Assembly: GCA_017474845.1 (NCBI GenBank)
Contig: JAFVGS010000008.1
Coordinates: 1-64,000, forward strand
Reading direction: 5' to 3'
DNA length: 64,000 nt
Origin: Prevotella sp.
Lineage (GTDB): Bacteria; Bacteroidota; Bacteroidia; Bacteroidales; Bacteroidaceae
Shown: positions 42,226 to 52,783 of the stretch, one piece after another
Layout of the letters: the number at the start of each line of letters is the position of its first letter
Position numbering within the stretch: the stretch's first letter is position 1
Made by a program: the position numbers and the translations under genes
Notes under the pieces: generated by a model
Told to the model about the DNA's origin: nothing
Database searches by the model: none
What the model saw: the letters and a program-made list of their open reading frames with translations, nothing else

Positions 42226-44110
42226 TTGTAGAGTGAGAAGTGGAGGTATAGAGCCGTGGTATGAGGTCAGGTCGTCCGATGCGGCGGAGACTCTGTTCAA
42301 TATTACGTCGTTCCTCAGGCTTATACCAGAAGAAATACTGCCGCTGGGCGAGTTTTTCTTTTTGACTTTTCGCAGAGAAGACGGGTTCGAGCGTATAGGG
42401 GTCGTAGCCGGTGTACCAAGTCTCGGTGGCAATGGTCATCGGGGTTGGCGTAAAGTCTTGTACCTGTTCGAGGTGGAAGTCGAGACCCTTGGTGATGACA
42501 GCGAGTTCGGCCATATCTTCCTCATGGCAGCCGGGATGGGAGGAGATGAAGTAGGGGATAATCTGCTGGTGCAGGTTCTCTTCGCGGTTGATACGGTCGA
42601 AGATGCGTTTGAAGGCATAGAACTGCTGGAACGAGGGCTTTCGCATGAGGTGGAGCACACGGTCGGAGGTGTGCTCTGGGGCCACCTTCAGACGGCCAGA
42701 GACATGACGGGTAATAAGTTCACGGGTGTATTCCTCGGCAGATCGATTCGCGGCCTCGTCCTTACCTTTATATAATAACAGGTCGTAACGCACACCGCTG
42801 CCGATGAAGCTGCGCTTGATGCCTGGGAGGGCATCGACGGCGTGATAGATGTCGAGAAGCTTCGAGTGGTCGGTGTTAAGATTAGGACAGATCTGCGGAT
42901 GGATGCAACTGGGACGCTTGCATTTCTCACAGGCGTTATGGTTACGGCCATGCATGCCGTACATGTTGGCAGAGGGTCCGCCAAGGTCGGAGAGGTAGCC
43001 TTTGAAGTCGGGCATCTCAATGACTTGCTTCACCTCTTTCAAGATACTCTCCTTGGAGCGGCAGGCGATGAACTTCCCCTGATGGGCGGAGATGGTGCAG
43101 AAGGCACATCCTCCGAAGCATCCGCGATGGATGTTGACCGAATGTTTGATCATGTCGTAGGCGGGGATGTGCTTGCCTTTGTACTTCGGATGGGGCTGAC
43201 GGGTGTAGGGCAGGTCGAAGGAGGCGTCGAGCTCCTCGGTGGTCATCGGCGGGTATGGGGGATTGACAACGACCATCACGTTACTCACCCTCTGAATCAA
43301 TCGCTGGGCATGGATCATGTTCGACTGCTCCTCGATGTGGCGGAAATTCTCTGCCTGGGCACGTTTGTTGCGGAGGCACTCCTCGTGACTGTGGAGCACG
43401 ATGTCATCAGGCGTGGGCTGGACGTCGGCAGAGAGATAGACCGTCTGCGGAATGTCGTGGGGAATTTGCATCGGGCTGACACGGACTGGCTCGGACTCAG
43501 ATAGTCCGTAGAAGTCCGTGTCAGTCCGATGCTCAAATTGCTCACTGAGACGGCGGGCGAGTTCGAGGGTCGGCTTCTCGCCCATGCCGTAGGTGATCAT
43601 GTCTGCACCTGAGTCGCAAAGAATACAAGGACGGAGCTGGTCTTGCCAGTAGTCATAATGCGTGAGACGTCGCAGGGAGGCCTCTATGCCGCCTAGGATG
43701 ACGGGCACGTCGGGATAGAGCTGCTTGAGAATCTTCGTGTAGACAATGGTGGGGTATTCCGGACGCATGTCATGACGACCGTCAGGTGAGTAGGCATCCT
43801 CGGAGCGCAGACGACGGTTTGCAGTGTATTTGTTCACCATCGAGTCCATACAGCCAGGTGAGATGCCGAAGAAGAGTCGGGGACGCCCGAGTTTCTTGAA
43901 GTCGCGGAAGTCCCCGTGCCAGTCTGGCTGCGGGACGATGGCCACGCGGTAGCCAGCTGCCTCAAGCGTTCGTCCGATGACGGCTGCACCAAACGAAGGA
44001 TGGTCCACGTAGGCATCACCAGAGAACAGGATGACGTCGAGGTCATCCCATCCCCTGAGTTCTAACTCCTTCTTCGTCGTCGGCAGAAAGTCCGTCAGCC
44101 TGTATTCCAT
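42149..44110 (-). CDS. ygiQ: YgiQ-family radical SAM protein
   Basis: The 653-residue protein has an N-terminal cobalamin-binding-like domain (VDHPSFGAAVIGRTLEAAGY) and a radical SAM core with the iron-sulphur motif CFGGCAFC in NIHRGCFGGCAFCTISAHQG near residue 330. A second Cys cluster, CEKCKRPSCIHPQICPN, lies near 395. YgiQ proteins are widespread but their reaction is not established. The C-terminal 30 residues (Ser/Lys/Arg-rich, ending RGRNRRHK) extend beyond the usual end and overprint the first 77 bases of the PP2C-like gene. Confidence 0.88.
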   Translation of the reverse strand: MEYRLTDFLPTTKKELELRGWDDLDVILFSGDAYVDHPSFGAAVIGRTLEAAGYRVAIVPQPDWHGDFRDFKKLGRPRLFFGISPGCMDSMVNKYTANRRLRSEDAYSPDGRHDMRPEYPTIVYTKILKQLYPDVPVILGGIEASLRRLTHYDYWQDQLRPCILCDSGADMITYGMGEKPTLELARRLSEQFEHRTDTDFYGLSESEPVRVSPMQIPHDIPQTVYLSADVQPTPDDIVLHSHEECLRNKRAQAENFRHIEEQSNMIHAQRLIQRVSNVMVVVNPPYPPMTTEELDASFDLPYTRQPHPKYKGKHIPAYDMIKHSVNIHRGCFGGCAFCTISAHQGKFIACRSKESILKEVKQVIEMPDFKGYLSDLGGPSANMYGMHGRNHNACEKCKRPSCIHPQICPNLNTDHSKLLDIYHAVDALPGIKRSFIGSGVRYDLLLYKGKDEAANRSAEEYTRELITRHVSGRLKVAPEHTSDRVLHLMRKPSFQQFYAFKRIFDRINREENLHQQIIPYFISSHPGCHEEDMAELAVITKGLDFHLEQVQDFTPTPMTIATETWYTGYDPYTLEPVFSAKSQKEKLAQRQYFFWYKPEERRNIEQSLRRIGRPDLIPRLYTSTSHSTNENHRTKSHTEESSKEKRGRNRRHK

Positions 44111-44114
44111 TCCT

Positions 44115-44459
44115 TTAGTTAAACGGTGTTCCCTGGATGGCCCGGGTGGTGGAGCCGAGGTTGTCGTTGCCCTTGTCCTTCCAGTTGATGTACAACAGCA
44201 CGAGCTGTTGCAGACCGAAGGCTTTCATGTTTGGGTGATAGATGACGTCGAGGCAGAGGTCGAGCAGGTCCTTGTCAAGTCCTGCCTGTGCTTCGAGTAG
44301 TGCGCGCACGTTCAGTTTCAGTTTGTCTAACACCTGCTCGTCTACGTAACCGTTGGAATCAATGAGGTCGCGCAGCAGCTGATACTTCTCAATGGTCTGG
44401 AGGTGTACCTCCTGAATCTCGATACTCCGGGTACCTGAGGAATTGGTCTGAATCTTCAT
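44115..44459 (-). CDS. Uncharacterised small helical protein
   Basis: The 114-residue product has no signal and no membrane helix. It appears all-helical (YQLLRDLIDSNGYVDEQVLD, ALLEAQAGLDKDLLDLCLDV). I do not recognise a family. It lies 4 bases upstream of ygiQ on the same strand, so it is probably expressed together with it. Confidence 0.62.
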   Translation of the reverse strand: MKIQTNSSGTRSIEIQEVHLQTIEKYQLLRDLIDSNGYVDEQVLDKLKLNVRALLEAQAGLDKDLLDLCLDVIYHPNMKAFGLQQLVLLYINWKDKGNDNLGSTTRAIQGTPFN

Positions 44460-44505
44460 GTTAAATTGATTTTTGGTTGTTAATTATATATTAATGATTG
44501 ATTAT

Positions 44506-47406
44506 CTACGGTAACAGGAACTTTAGGATACCCCGCATGAGGGCAAAGCGCATATACTCCTCCTTGATGCACTCGAAGGGGAAGCCGAGGGTCATGGCCT
44601 TGTAATCTGTGCCGTTGTAGGCGACGCAGGCACTCTGCTGGTCGGCATAGCGCATGGCACAGAAGGCCGGTGCTATCGGTTGGAGCACGTCGGGATGGGT
44701 GGCAGCATAGTGTTCCGCATTCAGCTGACGGTGGAAGGCGAAGGTGGTGCCGAGGCCGCTGATCGTGTTACGGCGCAGCGTATCGGCATCTGCACCCAGA
44801 TAGTTGCACTTGAGCACTTCTTCGAGATAACGGCGGTCGGCAGGCAGCCTGTTGTCTGCACCGATGTAGGAACCACTGACGAGCAAGGCACCGCCACGTG
44901 AGGTGAACAGCTGCAGGTGTTGGCGCATCATCGGCGTCAGGGTCTGATAGGGTCGCAGCGAGTGATCGTCTTTCTTTTCGAGGCCGAGGATGAGGTCTAT
45001 CATATCGTATTTCAGCGGTATGACCTCGTTAGTCTCGAGAGCCTCTGAGGAACAGCTGACAATACTATACAGTCCGGTATTGGAGATGGCATCGGCATGG
45101 GTGCGGATATAGTTGAAGTCGTTGCCTGCGATAAACGTTCCTGCCAGTGTCTCGTCAGTATAGCCGAGTCCGCTGGTAGTCTCCTTGCCCATCGCTGCCT
45201 TGTTGAAACAGGTCTGATAACCCAGCCATCCTGCCGTACGGCCATAGGTTACACCCGCATCGTATTCGAGGTCGAAGCCCTGTTCGGCAGCATTGTCGCG
45301 CACGGCGGGCGAGGAAAGCCTGTGGAAGCCGTTGACGATGAGGATGGTCTTCTCTGCCTGAGGAGCATAATAGCATGACACCACCTCACTGGGGAAGCTC
45401 TCGCCACCCTCATTGACGGCTGCCACGCGGAAGGAGTATTGACGGCCAGGTGAGATGGGAATCTTCACGCTGCTATGGCCACGGCCTTTGATATACTGTC
45501 CGTTGTCGAAGCCGCCTCTACCTGTAGCCGTATAGACGATAAATCCGGAAGGCTTGGCTGTGGGTTCGAGGGGGTCCTCAACGGTCGTCCAGTGAACCTC
45601 AGCCTCACCCTTATTGGTGAGGACGACATATACGTGGTCTGGGGTGAGGGGGGATACGACATAGGGCACATGGTGCATGCGGCAGATGTAGCGCAGCAGC
45701 GTCTTGTAGATGCTGCGTGCGAGGTTGAAGCGGAAATTGGGATCCTGTCCGAAGCGCATGTCGGCGAAGTTCTGGTGCGACATGGTCTCGATGATGGCAC
45801 TGGGCACCTTCGGCACACGGCTCTCAGAGTAATTGCGGTCGAAGAGTTCGCGCCGCTGCCACTCGTGGTAGATAGCCTGCATCTCATTGGGGATGATGGT
45901 GAGCAGCTCGTCGGCAAGGTCACGTGATGCCAGACGGCTGCGGCCAGTGCTGAGGATGCTGTCGTTCATATATGTGGTGCAGACGGCGAGGGTTCCCGTG
46001 TGCGTCTTGCCGTCAGCAATATAGCCTGCGTCGCTATGTACGGCCAGTGTGAGTTCGATGGGCACGTTACGGCCTGTGGTATCGGGCATATAACAGGAAC
46101 CGCCAGCGAGTTCGTTAGTCATGCAGGAACGGGCATTGATGTCATCGCCATAGTCATCTTGTCCGTCCTTGGTGCTATAGACGGAGTAGGGCATGCCTGC
46201 CCACTGGGCATAGTAGCGTGAACCTTCAAAACAGCGTGGCAGAAGACTTATTTCCCCCTCGCGGGCAATGTTACCCATACCGCCACCTAACCGCACACCG
46301 TCGGCTGTGACGATGCCGTCGCGGTCACTGAGGTTGTCGATCACGACACAGTTGCGATCATTGTTGCCTTCGTCAAACTGGAACGTACCGAGATACACCC
46401 ATGTGGAACCACCCATCTGCTGGTTCACGCGGAACTCTGTCGGAATGCCCTGATGCCAGACGGTGTAGTGGGCATCGTCGATGCTGCCTTCAACGGTCTG
46501 GTAACTCACGTAGACGGCATACTGACCAGACTCAGGTACGGTCGGATACCAGGTGATCGTGCTCTTCATGCCGTCATCTTGAACGGTATTGGTCTGACGG
46601 GCGGTACCAGCCTCAAAGGGATTCTCCTTTTCCTCATAGCCTCCTTCGTGGAAGGCAAAGCCGGGGATTTTGGTGGGATGCCAGTCGAAGAGGCCTTTGA
46701 CCTCTTTATAGCGTGATCCGTCAGCAGACTTACGGGTATCGTTGTCGATTACGGCCTCATGGTCCTGCCAGTCACGTTCACGGGGAGTGAACACAACGGC
46801 ACCGGCTTTCTCCAGCATGGGGATGAGGTAGGGTGTGACGATGGTCTGCGTGAATAGGTCCTCACGGGTGCCGAAGAGGGCAGGGCGCTGCCAGCGCCAC
46901 ATGTGGTCCTTGAGACTGTAGTAGCGTCCGTGGCTGGCCCAGACGGAGAGATGGCGGTTCTGCAGACCGCGTGTTATATTATAAGGTATAGAGGCGTTTC
47001 TCACCCATGGACGGCCGGTATAGTCGATGTCACCCCACAGACGGTTAGGGTCTTGGTCTTTCTGCAGCCGGGTAGGCACAAGCTGGCGGATATCCCACCC
47101 GCCGGTCTTCACGACAAGCTTGTAATGCTTATAGGCGGGAGAGACGATCTTCTTCACTGCGTCGTAGATGTCCTCAGCAGACTTGGGAGTGAAGAGCTGT
47201 TCGCCAAAGTGTGAGTCGGCACAGACCTCGAGAGTCTTGGTAGTATCATTGACGGTCATGCTCTGCAGGCGTGAGGCCGAACGTACAAGTTGTCCGTAGG
47301 GACGGTATGCTCTAAAATAATTGTCAAGCGACTTCTTGATGTCCTGTTGTGCGTTGACAGGGAGTATCAGTAAGGCAGCAAGGGTAATCAGACAAATTCT
47401 TTTCAT
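44506..47406 (-). CDS. Secreted multidomain amidase-like protein with golvesin-like and FN3 domains
   Basis: The 966-residue product has a signal peptide (MKRICLITLAALLILPVNAQ). An Amidase_3-like fold appears split by an insert: TPRERDWQDHEAVIDNDTRK near 208, LAVHSDAGYI near 455 and SRVPKVPSAIIETMSHQNF near 543. The insert is a golvesin/xanthan-lyase-type beta domain (about 285-380, GQYAVYVSYQTVEGSIDDAH). A fibronectin type III domain (about 620-715) and a C-terminal Rossmann-like region follow. Related proteins are often labelled xanthan lyase, but N-acetylmuramoyl-L-alanine amidase activity on peptidoglycan seems more likely from the His/Glu motifs. Its ATG overlaps the stop of the acyltransferase gene (ATGA). 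Confidence 0.72.
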   Translation of the reverse strand: MKRICLITLAALLILPVNAQQDIKKSLDNYFRAYRPYGQLVRSASRLQSMTVNDTTKTLEVCADSHFGEQLFTPKSAEDIYDAVKKIVSPAYKHYKLVVKTGGWDIRQLVPTRLQKDQDPNRLWGDIDYTGRPWVRNASIPYNITRGLQNRHLSVWASHGRYYSLKDHMWRWQRPALFGTREDLFTQTIVTPYLIPMLEKAGAVVFTPRERDWQDHEAVIDNDTRKSADGSRYKEVKGLFDWHPTKIPGFAFHEGGYEEKENPFEAGTARQTNTVQDDGMKSTITWYPTVPESGQYAVYVSYQTVEGSIDDAHYTVWHQGIPTEFRVNQQMGGSTWVYLGTFQFDEGNNDRNCVVIDNLSDRDGIVTADGVRLGGGMGNIAREGEISLLPRCFEGSRYYAQWAGMPYSVYSTKDGQDDYGDDINARSCMTNELAGGSCYMPDTTGRNVPIELTLAVHSDAGYIADGKTHTGTLAVCTTYMNDSILSTGRSRLASRDLADELLTIIPNEMQAIYHEWQRRELFDRNYSESRVPKVPSAIIETMSHQNFADMRFGQDPNFRFNLARSIYKTLLRYICRMHHVPYVVSPLTPDHVYVVLTNKGEAEVHWTTVEDPLEPTAKPSGFIVYTATGRGGFDNGQYIKGRGHSSVKIPISPGRQYSFRVAAVNEGGESFPSEVVSCYYAPQAEKTILIVNGFHRLSSPAVRDNAAEQGFDLEYDAGVTYGRTAGWLGYQTCFNKAAMGKETTSGLGYTDETLAGTFIAGNDFNYIRTHADAISNTGLYSIVSCSSEALETNEVIPLKYDMIDLILGLEKKDDHSLRPYQTLTPMMRQHLQLFTSRGGALLVSGSYIGADNRLPADRRYLEEVLKCNYLGADADTLRRNTISGLGTTFAFHRQLNAEHYAATHPDVLQPIAPAFCAMRYADQQSACVAYNGTDYKAMTLGFPFECIKEEYMRFALMRGILKFLLP

Positions 47407-47960
47407 ACGAGTTCTCCAATGGTAAAGTTCTCGGGCTTCTTCCCCTTGAAGTCCTTGTAATACACTTTTATGTCCCTCATGTCACGGTCCAGGTCGCCGG
47501 AAGGGATAACGGTCTTGGTGCAGACAATGCGCTTCTGCTCGTAGTCGACACCATAGAGCAGGATGGGTAGTCCTGCTTTCACGGCAATGAAATAGAAGCC
47601 TTTCTTCCAGTCTGCCGTCCTCGAACGTGTACCCTCGGGGGTGATGCAGAGGTGGAAGGTCTTTGCCTTCTTTGCCGCCTCAGCCATTGCATCGGTCATG
47701 CTCGTCTTCTTCTGACGATACACGGGGATGCCGCCCAAGCGACGGAAGATGGGGCCGAGGGGCCAGAAGAACCACTCTTTCTTCATCATGAAATTACACT
47801 GCATGCCTCTCGCCCTGCTGTATAGCAATCCAAGGATGAAATCCCAATTGCTCGTGTGTGGGGCGAGACAGATGATAAACTTGTCGGGATGGTCTTCCGT
47901 TACTTCAACAGACCATCCCATTCTTTTGTATAACAGCCAGTTACAAATTGATTTCCACAT
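47403..47960 (-). CDS. PlsC-like 1-acyl-glycerol-3-phosphate acyltransferase family protein
   Basis: The 185-residue protein has the acyltransferase HxxxxD motif in APHTSNWDFILG near residue 34 and TPEGTRSRT near 107. It lacks a strong N-terminal membrane helix and is shorter than standard PlsC (about 240 residues), so the acyl acceptor is uncertain: a lysophospholipid or another envelope lipid. It overlaps the amidase-like gene and follows a 90-residue gene by 7 bases. Confidence 0.8.
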   Translation of the reverse strand: MWKSICNWLLYKRMGWSVEVTEDHPDKFIICLAPHTSNWDFILGLLYSRARGMQCNFMMKKEWFFWPLGPIFRRLGGIPVYRQKKTSMTDAMAEAAKKAKTFHLCITPEGTRSRTADWKKGFYFIAVKAGLPILLYGVDYEQKRIVCTKTVIPSGDLDRDMRDIKVYYKDFKGKKPENFTIGELV

Positions 47961-47967
47961 GAGTCTT

Positions 47968-48240
47968 CTATGCGTTTATCTGATCCAGTATGTCGCTGAC
48001 CTGCGCACTGATCTGTTCGCGCAGATCCCTAAAATACTTCTTGGCCGGGATGCCAGGCTCAGGGTGAGACACACGACGGATGGCGTTATCCTGTAACTTC
48101 ACAATAGAGAACGCATGTGCATTCAGATTCTCTTTGTTGGATGACGGACCGTAGAGTGATACGGCTACACACTCTGCGAATAATGCCTCACAGATCAGGT
48201 TGATCCTTTTCTTTAGTCTTCTCTTGTTTGCCATGTTCAT
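47968..48240 (-). CDS. Uncharacterised small protein upstream of the acyltransferase
   Basis: The 90-residue product has a basic N-terminus (MANKRRLKKRINLICEALFA), a Cys/Ala-rich helix and an acidic C-terminal helix (LREQISAQVSDILDQINA). No family is recognised. The start may be ATG 48240 or 48234; a TAAGGAGGAAAT ribosome-binding site just upstream supports either. It is first in the three-gene run with the acyltransferase and amidase-like genes. Confidence 0.66.
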   Translation of the reverse strand: MNMANKRRLKKRINLICEALFAECVAVSLYGPSSNKENLNAHAFSIVKLQDNAIRRVSHPEPGIPAKKYFRDLREQISAQVSDILDQINA

Positions 48241-48279
48241 TTCCTCCTTAAAATTGTGTTATTTGCAAAATTGACTAAG

Positions 48280-48287
48280 CAAAGATA
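48280..48287 (-). promoter_or_regulatory. -7 box of the acyltransferase operon
   Basis: The minus strand reads TATCTTTG, 39 bases upstream of the 48240 start. Confidence 0.6.
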
Positions 48288-48382
48288 AGCATTTTTTTCG
48301 AGATACAAAGCCTTTACGACACAAAAAATATTAAAAAGTCGAATTTAGCCTGTTTTCTTTCGTATTTCTAACAAAAATAAAC

Positions 48383-48390
48383 TAATTTTG
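48383..48390 (+). promoter_or_regulatory. -7 box of pfp
   Basis: TAATTTTG lies 45 bases before the pfp ATG. The -33 region is not a clear TTTG. Confidence 0.6.
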
Positions 48391-48435
48391 CACGTCGAAA
48401 AGGATTATTCATTTCAAAATTAACAATTAGCAATT

Positions 48436-50073
48436 ATGGAAAAAAGTGCATTGCAGATTGCAAGAGCAGCCTATCAGCCGAAGTTGCCGAAGGCTCTCCA
48501 AGGAGCAGTAAAAGTGAAAGAGGGTCAGCCCACCCAGAGTGTCGGTGACCAGGAAGAAATCAAGAAATTGTTCCCCAACACCTATGGCATGCCCATCGTG
48601 GAGTTCGAGCCCGCTACCGAGGCCAACAACTCGAAGATGAACGTAGGTATCATCCTCAGCGGTGGTCAGGCTCCTGGCGGTCATAACGTCATCACCGGTC
48701 TGTTCGACCAGATCAAGAAACTCAACCCCGAGAACCGCCTCTATGGTTTCATCCTCGGCCCTGGTGGTCTCGTAGACCATAATTATATGGAGCTGACGCC
48801 GGAGATCATCGATGAGTATCGTAACACCGGTGGTTTCGACATGATCGGTTCCGGTCGTACGAAGCTGGAAAAGGTAGATCAGTTCGAGAAGGGTCTGGAG
48901 ATCATCCGCCAACTCGACATCAAGGCCATCGTGATCATCGGTGGTGACGACTCCAATACCAATGCCTGTGTGCTGGCCGAATATTATGCCGCCAAGAAGT
49001 ATGGTGTGCAGGTGATCGGTTGTCCGAAGACCATCGACGGCGACCTGAAGAACGACCAGATTGAGACCTCTTTCGGTTTCGATACCGCTTGTAAGACTTA
49101 CTCAGAGCTGATCGGTAACATCGAGCGCGACTGTAACTCTTCCCGCAAGTATTGGCATTTCATCAAGGTGATGGGTCGCTCGGCTTCCCACATCGCCCTG
49201 GAGTGTGCCCTGCAGACACAGCCCAACATCTGTCTCGTTTCTGAGGAAGTAGAGGCTAAGGGCCAAAGCCTTGACGACATTGTGGACTACATTGCAGCTG
49301 CCGTTGCCGTTCGTGCCGCTGACGGTAACAACTACGGTACCGTTATCATTCCTGAGGGTGTCATCGAGTTCATCCCCGCCATCAAGAAGCTTATTGCCCA
49401 GCTCAACGATACGTTGGCTCTTCCTGAGGCAAAGGATCTGGGACGTTCAGAGTCTATTGACTTCGTGAAGAGTCATCTGACAGAGGAGAACCTCGCTGTA
49501 TTCAACAGCCTGCCTACTGGTGTCGCCCGTCAGCTGGCACTCGACCGCGATCCTCACGGCAACGTACAGGTGTCACTCATCGAGACCGAGAAACTGCTCT
49601 CTACAATGGTGGCCCAGAAGTTGGAGAAGATGAAGAAGAAGGGTATTTACAAAGGCAAGTTCGCTGCTATGCACCACTTCTTCGGTTACGAGGGACGTTG
49701 CGCAGCTCCTTCTAACTTCGACGCAGACTACTGCTATGCCCTCGGAACCTCAGCTGCCCAGCTGATCGCCAACGGTAAGACGGGTTACATGGCAGTCGTG
49801 AAGAATACCACCGCTCCCGCTGACCAGTGGATCGCCGGTGGTGTGCCCATCACGATGATGATGAACATGGAGCGTCGTGCCGGTGAGATGAAGCCTGTGA
49901 TCCGCAAGGCGCTCGTCGAACTCGACGGTGCACCCTTCAAGAAGTTTGCTGCTCATCGTGACGAGTGGGCCCGTAAGACCGCTTACATCTATCCTGGTCC
50001 TATCCAGTACTGGGGACCGACGGAGGTTTGCGACCAGCCCACGAAGACACTCGCTCTCGAGCAGGCAAAGTAA
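48436..50073 (+). CDS. pfp: PPi-dependent 6-phosphofructokinase
   Basis: The 545-residue enzyme of the long PFP class reversibly phosphorylates fructose 6-phosphate with pyrophosphate. Seen: the PPi/nucleotide loop [14 protein letters not shown] near residue 72, [14 protein letters not shown] near 172 (the second Asp of GGDD is the hallmark of PPi rather than ATP use), the catalytic [11 protein letters not shown] near 196 and [12 protein letters not shown] near 240. It lets glycolysis run on PPi, saving ATP, and makes the step reversible. A lysozyme gene follows 6 bases later. Confidence 0.94.
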   Translation: MEKSALQIARAAYQPKLPKALQGAVKVKEGQPTQSVGDQEEIKKLFPNTYGMPIVEFEPATEANNSKMNVGIILSGGQAPGGHNVITGLFDQIKKLNPENRLYGFILGPGGLVDHNYMELTPEIIDEYRNTGGFDMIGSGRTKLEKVDQFEKGLEIIRQLDIKAIVIIGGDDSNTNACVLAEYYAAKKYGVQVIGCPKTIDGDLKNDQIETSFGFDTACKTYSELIGNIERDCNSSRKYWHFIKVMGRSASHIALECALQTQPNICLVSEEVEAKGQSLDDIVDYIAAAVAVRAADGNNYGTVIIPEGVIEFIPAIKKLIAQLNDTLALPEAKDLGRSESIDFVKSHLTEENLAVFNSLPTGVARQLALDRDPHGNVQVSLIETEKLLSTMVAQKLEKMKKKGIYKGKFAAMHHFFGYEGRCAAPSNFDADYCYALGTSAAQLIANGKTGYMAVVKNTTAPADQWIAGGVPITMMMNMERRAGEMKPVIRKALVELDGAPFKKFAAHRDEWARKTAYIYPGPIQYWGPTEVCDQPTKTLALEQAK

Positions 50074-50079
50074 TCATAC

Positions 50080-50976
50080 ATGTCGAAGAAACGTGTAATC
50101 CGACGAAAAGGTGTCGGAACCACTAAGACTTATCACGGCCCAGGGCGTCGTAAACGCCCAGGTGTCGTGATTAGTCTTTTGCAAAAGGTGCCTTCCTGGG
50201 GATGGTGGATCGGTGCCGGTGCCATCGTCCTGGGTTACATCTGGTTCTTCTATTATTTCTTCGTGGGTCCCTTCGGCTTCAGATGGCGCGCCCTCTATGG
50301 CACCGTCAACTATCCCGAGGGCTATGAGATCCACGGCATCGACATCTCCCACCACCAAGGACGCATAGACTGGGGAGAACTGAAAGACAACGGCTCTATC
50401 AACAAGTGTCCCATCCGTTTCGTGATGATCAAGGCTACGGAAGGTGGTACGCTGATTGACGAGAATTTCCGCGATAATTTCTATCAGGCTAGGGAGAACG
50501 GTTTCACCCGTGGTGTCTATCATTTCTATAGTGTCCATAGCCCCGCAGAACAACAGGCCTGGCACTTCATCAACACCGTCAAGCTGGAGAACGGCGACCT
50601 GCCTCCTGTGCTCGACGTGGAGCATAAGCCGCAGGAACAGACCGACGAGGATTTCAAGACTTCCGTGCTGCAATGGCTGGATATGGTGGAGAAGCACTAT
50701 GGCGTGAAACCTATCCTCTATACCTATTTCAAGTTCAAGACGCGCTATCTCAACGATTCCATCTTCGACCAGTATCCCTACTGGATTGCCCACTATTACG
50801 TCGACTCCCTTCAGTACAAAGGCAAGTGGAAGTTCTGGCAGCACACGGATGCAGGCCGTCTGCCGGGCATCAAGGGCAATGTGGACTTCAACATTTATAA
50901 CGGTTCCTATTACGATCTCCGTCAGATGACCATCGGCTCGCAGGAGACCATCGGCGAAAAGGCATACAACGAATGA
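50080..50976 (+). CDS. Membrane-anchored GH25 lysozyme
   Basis: The 298-residue protein has a long basic cytoplasmic start (about 1-38), one membrane helix (about 42-62, [20 protein letters not shown]) and an outward-facing GH25 muramidase domain. The catalytic signatures are [13 protein letters not shown] near 88 and [10 protein letters not shown] near 180, with [12 protein letters not shown] near 257. It would cut the N-acetylmuramic acid linkage of peptidoglycan, probably for wall remodelling. It overlaps truA by 4 bases (ATGA). Confidence 0.86.
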   Translation: MSKKRVIRRKGVGTTKTYHGPGRRKRPGVVISLLQKVPSWGWWIGAGAIVLGYIWFFYYFFVGPFGFRWRALYGTVNYPEGYEIHGIDISHHQGRIDWGELKDNGSINKCPIRFVMIKATEGGTLIDENFRDNFYQARENGFTRGVYHFYSVHSPAEQQAWHFINTVKLENGDLPPVLDVEHKPQEQTDEDFKTSVLQWLDMVEKHYGVKPILYTYFKFKTRYLNDSIFDQYPYWIAHYYVDSLQYKGKWKFWQHTDAGRLPGIKGNVDFNIYNGSYYDLRQMTIGSQETIGEKAYNE

Positions 50977-51704
50977 GATTCTTCATCACCCTGAGCTACG
51001 ACGGCACACGCTATCACGGCTGGCAGGTACAGCCCAACGGACCTTCCGTGCAGGAGAAGCTGCAATGGGCGCTGTCTACCATCCTCCGGCAGGATATTCA
51101 AGTGACGGGTGCCGGCAGGACGGATGCCGGGGTGCATGCCCGGATGATGGTGGCCCACTTCGATGTGGAGACGATGGACTTAGGACTGCAGGACCTGCCC
51201 TATAAGTTGAACCGCCTGTTGCCTCAGGACATCGCCATTCAGAAGATGGAACCTGTAAGCGATGAAATGCACGCCCGTTTCTCTGCCACTTCGCGCACGT
51301 ACCATTATTATATACATACCGTGAAGGATCCGTTCCTCAGGGCTTACTCCTGCGAACTGCACTACCCCCTAGACTTCCAGCTGATGAACGAGGCCGCCGC
51401 CGTCCTGATGACCTATGAGGACTTTGGGGCTTTCTGCAAGGCGCATGCCGACGTGAAGACCACCCTCTGCCATATCACCGCCGCCGAGTGGCATCAGACA
51501 TCGAATTCGACCTGGTACTTCGAGATCACCGCCAACCGTTTCCTTCGGAATATGGTCCGCGCCGTTGTGGGCACACTCATCGACGTAGGCCGTAGACGTC
51601 TCTCGCTCGACGATTTCCGTAAGGTCATCGAAGGCAAGCGTCGCACGGAGGCCGGTGATTCCATGCCCGCCAACGCTTTATTTCTGGAGGATGTGCAGTA
51701 TTAA
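50973..51704 (+). CDS. truA: tRNA pseudouridine(38-40) synthase
   Basis: The 243-residue enzyme has the family start [20 protein letters not shown] and the catalytic motif [11 protein letters not shown] near residue 48 with the active Asp; [17 protein letters not shown] near 190 completes the fold. It modifies uridines 38-40 in the anticodon arm. Translation is coupled to the lysozyme gene. Confidence 0.95.
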   Translation: MRFFITLSYDGTRYHGWQVQPNGPSVQEKLQWALSTILRQDIQVTGAGRTDAGVHARMMVAHFDVETMDLGLQDLPYKLNRLLPQDIAIQKMEPVSDEMHARFSATSRTYHYYIHTVKDPFLRAYSCELHYPLDFQLMNEAAAVLMTYEDFGAFCKAHADVKTTLCHITAAEWHQTSNSTWYFEITANRFLRNMVRAVVGTLIDVGRRRLSLDDFRKVIEGKRRTEAGDSMPANALFLEDVQY

Positions 51705-51705
51705 A

Positions 51706-51742
51706 TCGATATATCGTTATACCGTTATATCGTTATTTCGTA
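51706..51742. repeat. ATATCGTT tandem repeat
   Basis: Degenerate units (ATCGATATATCGTTATACCG, then TTATATCGTTATTTCGT), period about 9 bases, fill the spacer between truA and the EamA transporter gene. Confidence 0.62.
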
Positions 51743-51762
51743 AATCTCTAAATTAGAATCCG

Positions 51763-52680
51763 ATGTGGTTAATTCTCGCATTCTTGTCGGCAGCGATGTT
51801 AGGCTGCTACGACTCCTTTAAGAAACAGGCACTCAAGGCGAATGCCGTCATCCCCGTCTTGTTTCTCAACACACTTTTCTCCTCCCTGATCTTCCTGCCC
51901 TTCATCATCCTCAGTGCTACGACCGACACCTTGCAGGGCACCATCTTCCAGACAGCTTCTGGCGGATGGGAGATGCACAAGTATATCGTCCTCAAAGCCC
52001 TCATCGTCCTGTCGAGCTGGGTTCTTGGCTATTTTGGCATGAAGCATCTCCCGCTGACCATCGTCGGCCCCATCAACGCTACCCGCCCGGTGATGGTGCT
52101 CGTGGGTGCATTGCTGTTCTTTGGCGAGCGCCTGAACGTGTGGCAGTGGATCGGTGTGTTGCTGGCTGTGGCCTCTTTCCTCCTGCTCAGTCGCAGTGGC
52201 AAGAAAGAAGGCATCGACTTCAAGCATGACCATTGGATCTATATGATAGTGGGGGCAGCCATGCTGGGCGCCATCAGCGGACTCTACGACAAATACCTCA
52301 TGGCACCCGTAGAGAGTGGGGGAGTAGAGCTCGACCGTATGATGGTGCAGTCGTGGTACAATATCTACCAATGTGGAATGATGGCCCTCATGCTGTGGCT
52401 GCTGTGGTGGCCGAAGCATCAGCAGACGACACCGTTCCATTGGTCCTGGTCCATTCTGGGTGTGAGCGTGTTCCTCTCTACGGCCGACTTCATGTATTTT
52501 TATTCCCTCTCTCTGCCCGATGCGATGATCTCCATCGTCTCGATGATCCGTCGCGGCAGTGTCATCGTGAGTTTCCTCTTCGGTGCGCTCTTCTTCCGCG
52601 AGAAGAACCTCAAGGCCAAGGCCTTCGACCTCGCGTTGGTACTCCTCGGAATGCTCTTCCTCTACATCGGCAGTAAATAG
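51763..52680 (+). CDS. EamA/DMT-family transporter
   Basis: This 305-residue inner membrane protein has ten hydrophobic helices arranged as two EamA repeats; GPINATRPVMVLVGALLFFG closes the first repeat and an equivalent segment rich in VSFLFGALFFREK closes the second. Family members export amino acids or other small metabolites. The substrate is unknown. It is the last gene of the run that starts with pfp. Confidence 0.85.
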   Translation: MWLILAFLSAAMLGCYDSFKKQALKANAVIPVLFLNTLFSSLIFLPFIILSATTDTLQGTIFQTASGGWEMHKYIVLKALIVLSSWVLGYFGMKHLPLTIVGPINATRPVMVLVGALLFFGERLNVWQWIGVLLAVASFLLLSRSGKKEGIDFKHDHWIYMIVGAAMLGAISGLYDKYLMAPVESGGVELDRMMVQSWYNIYQCGMMALMLWLLWWPKHQQTTPFHWSWSILGVSVFLSTADFMYFYSLSLPDAMISIVSMIRRGSVIVSFLFGALFFREKNLKAKAFDLALVLLGMLFLYIGSK

Positions 52681-52686
52681 ATTTAG

Positions 52687-52775
52687 CCACGGATTAACAC
52701 GGCCTTATACAATAAGGACACGGCTTTCTCAATCGCAGAAAAAGCCGTGTCTTTTTAAAAGCCGTGTAATTCGTG
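52687..52775. repeat. CACGGATTAACACGG inverted element nesting a terminator
   Basis: CCACGGATTAACACGG (52687-52702) and CCGTGTAATTCGTG (52762-52775) form an imperfect outer inverted repeat. Inside it, GACACGGCTTT (52717-52727) pairs with AAAGCCGTGTC (52741-52751), followed by five T residues. It should terminate the EamA transcript. Confidence 0.7.
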
Positions 52776-52783
52776 CCCAAAAA